A stretch of DNA of 64,000 nt from Diatrype stigma (taxonomy: Eukaryota; Ascomycota; Sordariomycetes; Xylariales; Diatrypaceae). Shown piece after piece: positions 1-12,600 of the stretch. The stretch is from the NCBI GenBank assembly GCA_022225965.2, contig JAKJXP020000026.1, positions 372,001 to 436,000 on the forward strand. The letters are read 5' to 3'. The notes under the pieces were generated by a model. That model had not been told where the DNA came from, made no database searches, and was given only the letters and a program-made list of their open reading frames with translations. Numbering within the stretch: the stretch's first letter is position 1; every line of letters begins with the position of its first letter. The translations under genes and the position numbers were made by a program.

Positions 1-2716
1 CAGGGGCTGTGTTGGGGTTGTTTAACTCGTAGTGGCTGATGGCGCGGTGCGAGAGGTTGTGCAATACTGTGATGCGGCGGCAGACGCCGCCGAGCAGGCT
101 CCGGATCGAGGAGCACAAGACCATGTGCAGGGCAATCTCATTCTTCTCGTGGAGGTAGCTGGTCAGCTGCGAGAACTGCGCCTGGTTTGTGAGTATGCCT
201 TTGAACTTGTTGTCGTTCAAGAGGCAGAAGAGCGAGTCGCACAGCCAACTGAGCAAGTCTACTGTCCACCTGCAACACCCGGCCAACGCATTGACGACGT
301 CTGGAGCCAAAATTAGTAGATGATACTATGATTGCTGACTCATAAGATGCGACCTACCTGGGTCATCCATAGGGTTTGCCGCCCCCCTTAAGGCATTGGT
401 GTTGTTTGCCATGGTGATCAATATGACGATGTTGCGTAGATTGAGCATAATTAGGGCCAGCTTACTGCTGAACTCCCTGGGCTGGTACTCCCCTTTCCAA
501 CCGAGATGATGGAGGATACTGAGGCAAATCTGCATTTGGTGGTTTCGCATAAGTTGGTCGTGAGGGGCCTCCTCGGAATAATCAACGGCGATTTTCAAGA
601 CCCGAACTAGTTCATTAACCCAGGACGCAATAAAGCCTAACGAGAGTCAGCACGGAGCTCCATACACACCAACGGGTTATAGGGGGGAGATATACGGTCT
701 TTGTGTGAGAAAGGTCTAGCAATAGCTAGTATATCATCCATATTGCTATTTGATGTTACGGCATTGGCTGTCGCTGCCGTGATGCCAGCAACCACGGCCG
801 AAAGCTGAGCTGGACGGGTGTCAGTGGACAACACATAGTAGTACAGGAATGGTTACCAACCATCGGTCATCATTGACGGATCATTCAGAGTGTAATTGAT
901 GGGATACCATTTGATCTTGCCATCCTCTAATATATCAACAACAGAGAAGTTGGTTGGCGAAAGTGCCGTCTGGAGAGCTGGTGTCTTCGTTAGCTAGGAC
1001 GAACAGCGTGTGGCGAGCCGACGGGTACTTACATAGATGGTCTCCCCGCTGAGTGAAACCGACTTCGAGTATCGAGTTGATCCGATTCAGATTGACATCG
1101 GTATATAACTCCTCCATGGTAAATCGATCACGGTACTCCACACTACCATCGGTGTAAGTGAAGCATATGATTTTACCGTACGATAACACAGACACGCCCG
1201 TTACGATCTTGTTCACAACAATGGAATCAAGCTTCATCAGTCTGATCGACGCCTGTAAGAGTAATTAGCAATGGTACCTTCGCAAGAAAGGGTCTGGGTC
1301 GTACGGGTTGTTGATGATTAGTGCTATTCCTCCTTGAGCCGAGCTGTTCAAACCTAGGATGCAAGTTCTCCTTCTGCTCCATGAGTAGTTCCCAGCGATC
1401 AATCACGCTCTGGACCTCTTGGTTGTATGGCGAATTTGGAGGGGGTACAAACGACCGAACAGTCAACACAACCGGGTTCGAGAACGATTTTGTAGCCATA
1501 ACAGGTACTCCGGGAAGCCACTCGAGATGAGATATCTTGGTCATCGACGATTCTAGGTGGGTATTGCTGATGCCAGCTTGAAACCAACTAGTTAAAGCGA
1601 CATGTCTCTGCATGAGAGTTGGCGGACCGAATTGAAAGCCCCCAGTAGGCAGTCCTTGCTGCGGATTTTCTTGTTTGGGGACGTTCCAGTTGATTATAAC
1701 TTGCACCACCCGGACCTGTTTCGATGCCGTGGTAACAGCAACGAACATACATTTGTCTACAGAGTTAGCAAGCTGATAGACCGGACCCCCCCTCGAATAT
1801 ACTTACTCTTAAAATCAGAACACACAGCTGCGTGAGTTACAAGATCATCTGCTGAGGTAACGGTCTCGAGTCCTAGAGTGGTTTCTTCGATCTTGCCGCC
1901 GCTGTTGGAGAACCAGAAAAGCCTGAGCAGACCGTTGGTTGTAACGCATATAAAAGCAGAGCGGCCAGCAAAGGGGTGATATGGAGGGTTGCTTGGAATA
2001 GAGGAAATCTCGTAATTATAATTATTGTTGTTTTCATTTTTGACGACAGGTCCGTACACGGGATTAAACTTAAAATGCAGTCAGCAGCCTGTGTTCTGAA
2101 TGGACTTGATATACACTCACCTTGGCAGAGTTTGAAGGTTTGACATTCAGCCAATAGGTGCCTACTACAGCATGGAGGTCATCTACAGGGTCAGAGTCCC
2201 ACCTGCGAATAAGCGTCGGCCGGTTTAGATTAGCCCCAACGCTGAATATTAAGACCCGTCCCACGGCGTCGACAACAGCGAGTTCTGAGGAGCTATTCAT
2301 TGGGCTCCAAGAAAGGTGGACGATCGGTCCTCCAGCAAGATTCGGCCACGGCACAAAGGGGGTTGGCTCGCTTAACCCCCAGGTGCCGTCCTTGGGATCG
2401 GCACGGATATATCTCAGCTCCAGAGATTGACCGCCGGGGACAATCGAAGCTATTGTACCAGTCTTTGACCAAGCAATGCCTCTATATAAAGGTGTCAGAT
2501 ACGGGCTCAAGTGCGCATCTATAAAGCTATACGGGGCTGGGGGACGTACCGACATGCGCCCCTACTACGCAGCTCATCCAATCTCTGTTGCAATCGCTTG
2601 CTTGGCGGACGAGTATGAAGACCAAGCTGTACACCATCACCAAAGAGATCGTCAACGTCGTCCAGATCGACCTGCATGGCATCGCCATCCATCGGGTTAC
2701 CCAATAGAAGAGGCAT
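1..2716 (-). CDS. med16: Mediator complex subunit 16 (Med16/Sin4), 3' end cut by the window
   Basis: Med16 is a tail-module subunit of Mediator that links activators to RNA polymerase II in the nucleus. I see nine exons, inferred from splice sites and frame: 2716-2550, 2481-2121, 2068-1807, 1756-1305, 1252-1033, 977-861, 809-696, 636-358 and 300 to the edge. The conceptual protein starts MPLLLGNPMDG, followed by an acidic VDDVDDLFGD stretch. A WD40-like part comes next (IAWSKTGTIAS, IVHLSWSPMN), and then the more conserved LAIARPF and FIASWVNELVRV segments of the family. An ATG 15 bases upstream (2731) is in frame; I prefer 2716 because fungal Med16 proteins commonly begin near MP-hydrophobic followed by the acidic DLFG motif. 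The exon 6/7 junction (donor GTTGGT) is the least certain. The gene diverges from the sirtuin gene across 2.4 kb. The family call rests on motif recognition, not a search. Confidence 0.85.
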
Positions 2717-5152
2717 CCTGTTAGCCGTCATGACATATATATATATAAGTCAATATTAGACTCTTAGGAGATGCTGGCGCATGCATCGGCCGACGCAGAA
2801 GTGATACAGGCCACTAGCAGATTCTCCCGAAGCCTGTCGGATTTTGTGTGTTGCTTGAGTGAGTGGCAGAGTGGATGACTGGGAAAAGAAGACTTAAGTA
2901 GAGCCTTAAGTAAAGATCCGGATCTATCGTCTATTCCTATTCCTATCCCAAGGGATCAAGGTTTCTAGCAGTTCGAAACAACCATCCCAACCTTGAAGAA
3001 CGGGTCTCACTCTCCGCTTCGGCGCACAATACGGTATGATTGAATCTTGATTGCTATTGATATGACAAACAATCAGAAAGGCAGTAGCCGCAAAGTTAGA
3101 GTTACATTTGCTGATGGCCTTGGAAAGGTAGAGTTGATTAGATAATGCGAGGCGGCAAGGCTGACAATAGGTAGAGCCGAGCATTCAACCTTGGAAGGGT
3201 GCGAGTCCAGAGCTGGTCCGGATGTCGTAAATGATGAACGCGATACTTCGTACTATCCCCGGCGAACCAATGACCTGAAGGCCCTGAATGTCTTTATCTC
3301 TTTTCGAGTTAGCGTCAAGAGCCTCATAAGGTGATAAGCTGACACTGGCAGAAGCTAGAACTGAAGTGCGAAGTAGTAGGTAACCCTACAGAACCTGAAG
3401 TAACTGTACATACATAGTACTGTACCTAGGTAGTAGGTAGGCGGTCACTAGCCACGATGACGGCATCTGCTGAGGAACCTACATGTATGTACATACCACC
3501 CGACCTTACCTAGCTGCATGCATGGGCCAGCAGCCACAATAGACACGGGCAGACGGGGATCGGCAGGTGGGAAATCTGAGACAAAGATCTAGATATAAAT
3601 GGGGACTAATGTGGCTGTTGTGGCTGGAATGATCCCTAGTGGACCAGATGCAAGGAACTGGAGACTTCCAAACTAGAGCCGTTCCTACCTGTGCTGCTTG
3701 CTGAGCAACAACAGAGCAACGCGACAACAGGAGAAATAGGAGACGACTATACCTATGTAGGTAGCCCTTGACTCGTGAGACTTTTGGCTTGACCTTTTGA
3801 CGAATTGCTTGCGCGTTGTTTCAACAGGTCAGCGAGGTATGTATGTAGGTACCTGGGTAGGTGGCTATATTGCATACCTAGGTAGGTATACATGAGAGGT
3901 GACACGACGGTCGGTCGCACGCAAAGGGGTACGATGGATGTCAGAATCGAATCGCCTTTACTCATTCGGTAATCTACGAAGGCGAACTGGGCGAAGTAGT
4001 AAAAGTAGATAACTAATACAATAGAAAATGCATAAGCTGACCGCCAATTGCGGTGATAACCCTATCCTGACAGGTCACAGGTTATTATTGTATTATTCCA
4101 TTGTTTGGATTAACATCATGAATGAACAACTCTGACTCGGAGCCAATGTGTTATTTATTTCTACATACCTACTTCGCAGCATGCACCCAAGCAGCCGAGG
4201 TAGGCGCATACTCCAGATAGTCCTAGACCCCCAATTCTACATACCCATACCGTTTCCTCCTCCACTCTGCCTTTTCAAAGAATTGGACTTCGGAACAGAA
4301 TTGAGGGAACTGAACTGAACCTACATATCTACATCTACCCAGCCTGACTTGCTACCTGACCCTGTCAGCTGCCTGTCTACCGAGTACCGGCACTGTACTA
4401 GTAAGGAGCGGCAATAGCCCCTTTTGTCTTTCTTTGTTATAGCAATTTACAACTCGCCTCCGTGTAATCAACATAAGCATAAGTCAACAGGTTAACAGGT
4501 TAACAATAGGATTGATTGACTGAACATTTGGTTACCTCTCGGTCTTCGTAACCAACAGCACGCGAGCCCAACACGCCTGATCTGGAACGCGCGAAAAGCA
4601 CGCGCGACCCTCGACCAAATTACCTCCGGGCAGAAATAAGCTAAACAAGCTTTTAGAGGAGAGAGAGCGAAGGGGGTAAAAAAGAGCACAACAAAAAACC
4701 CGCTAACTCCCAAGGAGGGACAATGACATAAACTCGCGGCCCCCCCAACCTACATATACATAGACTTAAACAACCCGACTCCGACCATCGAATGTGCAAC
4801 CGCAGCGCTGCATCGCAACTACACCGACACCGACACCGACACCGACACCCGACAGCGATACCGTACAGCACACATTCGTTTCAGCGGACTTATCCTCCAG
4901 TAAACCAACTAGTAATCTAGCAATCGAGTCATCTAGTCTCTACCACCTGAAGTAGGCCTCTGGACTAGATAACGCCGGTTACCTACTTTCTTAATCCCTT
5001 TATCCTATCCTACCCTATCACCTTCTGTTACTTCTTTCTCCGTAACAAGGTTCCCGCCGTCTCCACAATCAGTCCAGGTATACAACACATCGCACCTGGA
5101 TCACGAAAAAGCCACTGTCTGTCGACTTCATTGTCGTCGCCTTTGATTTACA
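2717..5152. other. Divergent intergenic region, Med16 / sirtuin
   Basis: This is a 2.4-kb shared upstream region with no supported gene. It holds scattered TACC/TAGG runs (for example near 3420-3440, 3760-3770 and 3840-3890), a direct repeat of CAGGTTAA at about 4487-4503, and a hexamer array just before the sirtuin 5' UTR. Pyrimidine-rich DNA at about 4980-5050 precedes the sirtuin start. ORFs of 60-100 codons here look random. Confidence 0.6.
4821..4853. repeat. ACCGAC hexamer microsatellite
   Basis: About five tandem copies of a six-base unit (ACCGAC), the last slightly altered, lie about 300 bp upstream of the sirtuin ATG. It is simple-sequence DNA in the presumed promoter or 5' UTR. Confidence 0.8.
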
Positions 5153-7279
5153 ATGGACACGTCCTCATCCTCAGACCTTTCCGACCCACCCTCTTCTTCT
5201 TCCGAACCTCCATCTTCTCCACTATCGGTACTCACAGCATCGCCTACCATCTCGCCGCGCACCTCCATGGCATACGGAACCGCCCGCCCTCTGTCGCCGC
5301 CCTCCACAGTCCCGTCGGGCAGCGCATCGCCAATGAAGTCGTGTCCCGATTCCGTCGAGGCTGAGATCTGCGTCAATCCCGACGGTCCACCGCCGGCCAA
5401 GCGCAGGAAGACGGAACCGAAGCCGCGCACGACCGAGCATTTGACGCTGCAATCTCCCCAAGAGCTGAGCCCCCACGAGGAGGAGCTGCTGGATCAGCTC
5501 ACCTCGGCCCTCCGGAAGCGGAAGAAGATTGTCGTCATTGCTGGTGCCGGAATCTCTGTCTCTGCTGGGAGTGCGTATATGATTTCCCTTACAATTCTCT
5601 TGCACCCTCTTACATCCTAGTAGAGGGTACGCGCTTGCTTCTTGCTAACACCTGGGTTTGCAGTCCCCGATTTCCGCTCGGCGCATGGTCTCTTCGCAAC
5701 GCTACGGAATCAACACAAGCTGAAGGCATCGGGAAAGCATCTGTTCGACGCATCTGTCTACAAACATGACTCTACCACATCGTCTTTCCATACCATGGTG
5801 CGGGAGTTGGCACATCTTACGAGGAACGCCCAACCCACCGCATTTCACCACCTGGTCGCTTCTCTAGCTAAAGAAGGTCGCCTACTACGCCTCTACTCAC
5901 AGAACGTGGATGGTCTCGATACTTCGATGGGGCCGCTCACTACCGATGTGCCGCTTAACACGAAAGGTCCCTGGCCCAAAACGATTCAGCTCCATGGGGG
6001 TCTGGCCAAGATGGTATGCTCGAAGTGTGGCGAGATCAGCGATTTCGACGGCTCTCTTTTCGAGGGCCCCGAAACACCACCCTGTAAGGCATGCGAGGAG
6101 ACGGACAACGTGCGCACTTCGCATGCAGGTAAGCGCAGTCATGGCATTGGAAGGTTGCGGCCGCGCATGGTTCTATACAACGAATTCAATCCCGACGAGG
6201 AAGCCATTGCGAATGTAGTGAAGGCGGACTTGCGCGCTCGTCCGGACGCAGTTCTGGTCGTGGGTACGAGCATGAAGATCCCGGGTGTGCGGAATATGGT
6301 GAAGGATATGTGTCAGGTGACACGGAAACGAAAAGATGGCTTAACAGCATGGATCAACTTGGATTCAGAACCAAGCGGCGCAGACCTAAAAGATTGCTGG
6401 GATCTGGTGGTGCAGGGGAAGTGTGACGAGGTAGCGTCTCTGGTCGCGCTTCCTCATTGGGATCAGAACATCGAACAGGGAGAGGAGGTTATCATGGACG
6501 ACAAGCAACACGAAGAAGCGATACGCAAGATACGCAATGGCCATGCCATCGAGGTCGAGATTCGCCAAACCGCGGCTGAGAAGGCTGCTACTATCATCAA
6601 GGACGAGTCACGTGACAGCACTCCCGTGGAAGCGAAGCCGAAGTCGATCGAGAAGGTCCAAGGTATTCCCACGCCAACTGCCAGTCCTAAGATGCGCTCT
6701 AGGACGTCCTTGCCGGCCGGGAAGCCCAAGGACAGCCAGAAGCAGAGCAAACTCGTCTTCCCCAACCAGACCGCCGCGAAGCCTAGCTCTACGACCACTA
6801 CCGCGACTTCTAAGGGGGCGGCGGCGGCGACCAAAGGGAACAAGAAGCCCGCACCACGGAAGCCAAGACAGACGAAGAAGGCAGCGGCAGCAGCAGCGGC
6901 CTCGGCCAAGCCGAGCAACACCATCAACACCATCCTCAAGACCACGAAACCGGCGGCCAGCGTCCCGCCCCAGCAGAAGATCCCCGCGAAGCGCGTGCTG
7001 GCGGCGCTCGACGCCTCCCCGTCCTCGGCGAATGCCAGGGCGGCGATCCTCTACAACGACTTCTCCCTCCGGCCCAGGGCCCCGAAGAAGGCGCGGGACT
7101 CGCTCGAGACGCAGCTGGCGGTCGACACGCAGATCAAGCAGGAGAACAGCGTGTATGCGCCGCCCGCCACGCCCACGCAGTCGCATTCGCGTCCGAACTC
7201 GCAGCACTCCTCCTCGCCTCGCGAGACGATCACGCCCCCGTCTAGACCCCGGGGCGCGCTGGGATCGTTCATTGACTGA
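5153..7279 (+). CDS. hst4: NAD-dependent histone deacetylase, Hst3/Hst4-type sirtuin
   Basis: This is a class I sirtuin of the fungal Hst3/Hst4 branch, which removes acetyl groups from histone H3 lysine 56 using NAD+. The two exons are 5153-5570 and 5664-7279; the 93-bp intron splits the codon before PDFRS and restores GAGISVSAGIPDFRS. The predicted length is 677 aa. Residues 1-120 are Ser/Pro-rich with a basic AKRRKTEPKPR motif that could be a nuclear signal. The NAD site is GAGISVSAG (about 131-139), SQNVDGLD lies at about 218-225, the catalytic His is H250 in QLHGG, and the zinc site is C258-x2-C261 and C280-x2-C283. All key residues are present. The tail after about residue 420 is Lys/Ala/Pro-rich and makes the protein longer than yeast Hst3/Hst4. 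In Aspergillus the related HstD affects development and secondary metabolism; a similar role here is inference. It converges with CHD1. Confidence 0.93.
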
Positions 7280-9651
7280 ATTGAAGGAAGCTTTCCTTCA
7301 ACAAACCAACAAACACCTCGCGTACGCGCTCGATTCTACAATTGACGAGCGAGCAGCGGCTCGACTACCTAGCGAAACAACTTGGGACTGGACATAGTCC
7401 CAACTCGTGTTGTTACTACTTCTGATTCTTGATTCCTCTCTTGCTGTTGTCTCAACGATACCCGGCCCTCGTGTTTATTCGCCTTCCGGACCTGTCCTGT
7501 CCTGTCTCTTCCCTTCCCTTTGACCTGGACTTGGATGGAATGCATGACTTTCCGACGGACCAACGACCGACCTGACTATTAAATCAACATGTACATAACA
7601 TCTAAATCACACACGAAAAACACCTACCTACCTACCTACCTACCTACCCACCCACTTATAAGCGAGACCGTCTGCTAGTCTCTCGGCCGGTCCTGGAGCG
7701 AGCAGATCTGTCTAGTCTCGAGTGTCGATGGGTCTGAAGTCGGAGGCCGGAGAGGGGAAAGGGAGCAGGAGCGAAGGGGGATCGATATTTTTCTCATGAA
7801 AAGGAGGACTAGCGAGACCAACGAGCGGACGAATCCCGACGGCGTTTATGGGTTGGGGAAAGGCAAGGGAGGGGGTCACGGTAATCTGACTAGACTTTTG
7901 TTCATCACATCGCATTCTGAATAGCTAGCTGCTTACCGCAGACGTACTGCACTGCGCACGGGACAAAGGCAGCCTGTGTGCTGTACGTCTATCTATCTGT
8001 CTGCCCTGTACGGCGGCAGATCTATCGATATATAGGGTGGGAGAGAGGGATAGGCTCTTTCTTCTTCCATATCAGTACTATTATTGCTATATCTATTACT
8101 ACCACCACCAACTAGTAATATCATCCATCCATCCATCTACCCGTTGAAATCTCTCACTGTACCTATGTACCTACATTTTATAAAGCTTCTATATATCTAA
8201 CCCCCCAAGCTCCTCCCAAGCAAGCAAATGAGATAATAGTCAGTCACGTGCCTAGGTGTTGATACAAGTACCTATCTACGTACCACCTCCCTCTCCCCAA
8301 CTCGCCCACCCGCTATTCATTTTGCCAGTCCCTGTATAGTACCTTAGTAAGTAGGTAGGTAAGGTAAGTACTTCGTAGGTAGTAGGGCAGGTAGCTAAGC
8401 AGGGTGCCCAGCCTACATGTAGGCATATGCTTTCTATTGCATGACGGGCAGGCAAAGGACGGGTGAATGGATGGATGGATAGATGGATGGGCATTTATGA
8501 CCACTAATACGCGATCCTTGATACCTAAGTATTTATTGTACTGTACCACCGCTACGATGGTATAATATACCTACTTACATAGCGAAGCAAGAGACCGCGC
8601 GGGTATGTAAAAGATACTCTGTGTACATGGCAAGGAGCAAGACAAGGCGAAGGCGGGGTATGTGATGATATGTCATTTAATCAGGGGCTATCTCTATCAT
8701 AAGAACGGCCAACTGGTACTGGTACTGGTACTGACATGGTGGGCAGTGTTTAGTGTGTGGTCAATCATGGGCTGTGGTAATGATGACGATGGTTGGTGGT
8801 GGCGACACCTGAGGCTACTTACTACTGTCGGCAATGTTATGTATTGTTATATCGTAAGTTAGGTAGGTACTATGTAGGTATTCAGTGAGCGGCCAGATGC
8901 CGTCTAGCCCTCTGGCGTTGTTAGAATAGGTACTGCACCGCAGCAGAGTGCGGTGTATCCCAACAAATAACAACGCACACATGGACAACCACACATACCA
9001 TAATCAACCCTTCATTACACATGTAAAGCCCACCCTCCACGATGAAACGAGTTATTAAAAACAACCAACGGCAACCACACCCTTTTTTCCTCCCCTCTTT
9101 CCCTCACAGTGCTCCCGCGAGGGCAACGTGCGCAAGGCGCTATACGCGGTTGTCTATGGGAACCTCTAATCATAAAGGATCTGAAGAACCCGTGATTTAC
9201 CCTGCGGCGGCAGTGCTGGTCGGGATAGCCTATTGATGACTGACTATGAAGTCGGATGCCATCAACATAACAAAGATGCAGTTGTTGTTTCCCCTCTTTC
9301 TCAGTCGTCTCCCTCCGTCTTGTTTAGATGATCAAGTATGCCTTGCCGATGATCAGGGCGGCATAGGAAGACCCATGCAAAATCGATAAATGAATCGAGA
9401 TAAAATGAAATGAACAAGAACCATAGAAACTCCGGAACTTCCCCTCCTGTAACAACCATGCTTTTCCGCCGGGTATGAATCATGATTCCAGACCTTGAGA
9501 GAGAAATGGAGAAAATACATTTCCTCGAAGTCTATACGATGCCCGAACCGTAACGCCGCTTGATGCAATGTGATTGATGGTCATGCTGCTAGACCATGCG
9601 CCTAGTGGTGTCCCAGCCCTCTGGTACCCCATGAAGGCGCAGCGGTGGTAG
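7280..9651. other. Convergent intergenic region, sirtuin / CHD1
   Basis: These 2.4 kb between two 3' ends hold no supported gene. They contain a long TACC array (7622-7650), further TAGG/TACC runs near 8350-8400 and 8860-8880, and GGAT-type tetramers at about 8465-8490. The length is unusual for a space between two 3' ends. I see no RNA gene in it. Confidence 0.55.
7622..7650. repeat. (CTAC)n tetranucleotide array
   Basis: Seven or so uninterrupted CTAC/TACC units are followed by CCCA variants, about 340 bp past the sirtuin stop. It is the longest clean example of the TACC/TAGG repeat seen throughout the intergenic DNA of this window. Confidence 0.9.
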
Positions 9652-12600
9652 TCATGAGTGATTTGACTTGGATGACTCTCCGCGAGAAGATCCGTTCGTG
9701 ACGGCCGAACCGGAGGCTTTTGGCTTATGGGTTTCGCCGTTCTGCGCCTCGCCCTGCTGTTGTTTTAGTTGCTTGTAAAGAGCTGCCAGCCTTGGACCAG
9801 TCATCCCTTGAGAAGACGGCTTCTCGGACGATGGCTTCTCTTTCTCCTTCTCAGGCTTGCCCGAGGACTGCTTCTCCGACGCAGGAATCTTCTTGGAAAT
9901 AAATCGCCTATCGCTAGTTAGCATATGCAACGGCTTCGTGTTGGAAAGGGAACATACCATAGTTTGGGCTTAAGCTCTGCAACCTCATCTGATTTCAAAC
10001 CCGAGGTCTTATACAACCCCTCGATGAAGTCACCGATGTGGGTTATCTCGGATTTCAGAACTCTGGCTCTGGCTTTAGCGCCGGGTATGTTGGTCCTGGT
10101 ACATGATTCAACTTTCTGAACATGTGTCCAGATCGGTTGCATGAGGGCCTCAATGAGGGGGGCATTGCGCTGATCATCTACCTCTTCGGTATCCGCTTGA
10201 ACAGCTTCGCTGCGGCGGGCCTCCTCCATTCGACGCTGCTTGTGCCGTCTGTCGTCGACCTCGCCGCTGTGCTTCCTCTTGGAGTCTGGTCTGGGAGTGT
10301 TGCCGTCGCCTAGGCTGCTGCGGGAACGATGATGATCCCTCCTACCAAAGTGAAGGCGATCGTGCTCTATTTCTCGTTCCCGATGTGAGACCTTCTTAAT
10401 GTCTCGAGGGACGGGGGAAGCAGATACAGAGCCCGCCTTGTCGGAATGGCGGTAACCATTAGTAAGCGAATGGCCGGCTTTCTTGTTGTTACGGTGGTGA
10501 TTTTCAACAACCTTTTGCGCGTTGACGTCGTCCGAATGAACAGACGTGAGCACCGAAAGCAGATATTCAGCACGTCGCACCAAATGGACGGCTCCAGGAG
10601 CCTTGGCACCCTTCGTCTCGGCGTGCTCGCGCTCCTGTTTCTTTTCGATGCGGTGCTCCTCTAGGAAGAACTTCTCCTGCATTCCAAGTTCTTTATCGTC
10701 CCGGATTTGTGTCCAAGCGCCAAACCCGTATCGGTCGATACCAACAAGAAGCATTCCATCTTCGCGAGCCGTCCATTCGCAGCTGTAGTGTGCTGCTTTG
10801 GTAGCCTCAGGAAGGCGGAAAGCCCGAAAGTCTACATAGCTCCTGAGTATACGGCGAAGAAGACGTTGCTGAGGCGGACGATCGAGGATTGTTTCGGCAT
10901 TGATTTTCTTCACCTCGGCGAAGTCAAACATCACAGCCTTTATATCTTTCTTCGTCATCTTCTTCTTGAACTGCTGCTCTGCCATTCGAATCTCGTCGTT
11001 GTTCCTGTCTATCGCGTCACGGGCGGCGCCGACGAGTTCCTGCAGGACGTCGCGGATGTAATCGCGGTCGCGATCACTCAAACGAGCATCGCGCAACAGC
11101 TCATCAGGACGATCCTCAATGTAGCCGTAGCGCATGAAAGCTCTAACAAGGTTACGTGTCTCCTTTTCGTTGAGCGGTCGTCGTGGATCAGAAAGCATCG
11201 CTCGCTGCTCCTCAAGACGCTCCTGCTTGAGCTGTTCTCTTTCTCGCTTCTTCGCAATGCGTTCGGCCCGTTCAGAATCGCCATTTGTCCTCGAACTCTT
11301 GAGTGCAGCTCTACGAGGTGCACTTGCCTCTAGCTCCTTCGCTAAGAACTCGTCTTCCTTCTTCTTTACCTCGTCATCCTTGATTGCGGCAAGTTGCTCA
11401 GCGGGTATGATTTGATCCCAGTCCAGAGCGAGGTCGTCCACCTTGACATCGGTGTACTGCATGAAGTTGTCCCAGTCAATACCACCAGTGCTGAGATTGA
11501 TGTTATCATCCACCTTTGTCTTGGTGACTTCGGCATTCTCCAGAATGGAATCGATATCGAGCTGCTCCAACCTCTCTTGGTTACCAGACTGTTCGAACAT
11601 TTTCTGGGACCGCATTTTCAGCACCCATTGGATGTCGTCGGCAGATTTGGCTTCATCGATCCGGAGACCTTTCTGCTTAGCCTCATCTCGTAGCGCCTTG
11701 CCCTCATCTGTCACGCCACGTTGTATGGCGAGATACTCCAGCAAGAGCTTGTTGCGGGCACGCTCGAGAACCTCTTCCTCGATGGTTTCCTTTGCAACGA
11801 GGCGATAAACTGTGACAGGTTTCTTCTGCCCAATTCGATGGGCTCTTGCCATAGCCTGAAGATCTGCCTGAGGATTCCAGTCCGAATCAAAAATGATGAC
11901 AGTATCAGCAGTCATCAGGTTAATGCCCAGACCACCTGCACGTGTCGAGAGTAGGAAGCAGAAATCCGAACTCTCGTCGGCATTGAAGTGATTGATGGCG
12001 AGTCGTCTTGGGCCGGCGGCTACGGTTCCATCCAAGCGCTGGAATTGATACCCGCGTAGCCGAAGATAATCTCCCAATATGTCAAGTACCTTCACCATTT
12101 GGCTGAAGATCAGTACACGGTGGTTGTCTTTCTTCAGCTTCGCAAGCAGCTGGTCTAGCAGCATCATCTTTCCACTACTGGCGATCAGGCCTTTGATCTG
12201 GTCTTCGCGGCGTTCGCTTCCGGCAAGGACCCTCTCCTCTGCGCCAGGGAACATATAAGGGTGGTTGCTGGCTTTCTTCAATTCCATGACGATGTTCAGT
12301 AGAGATTGCTTTTGGCCATTATTTCCTTCATTCAGTGCTGCGTAGTTGCGCGTCAGGATGTTTTTATAGTACTCGAGTTGAACATCCGAAAGCTCAACAC
12401 GAATGATCTTCTCCGTCTTAGGTGGGAGGTCAGATTCTACCGTCTCTTTGGTACGCCGCAAGATGTAAGGGGCGATGGCAGAATGCAGTTCCTGGAGCTT
12501 GACCTGCGCGTCGGAGGCAGCGAGTGTATCTAGATCTTCATCGATCTTGACCTTGCCAGGGTTTAGGAAATCCAGAAGAGAGGCCAGTTCCGAGAGGTTG

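Noticed and set aside
6537..7397. 286-codon Arg/Ser-rich plus-strand frame overlapping the sirtuin tail
   Set aside because: Alternate-frame shadow of the sirtuin coding sequence; the sirtuin frame carries all recognisable motifs.
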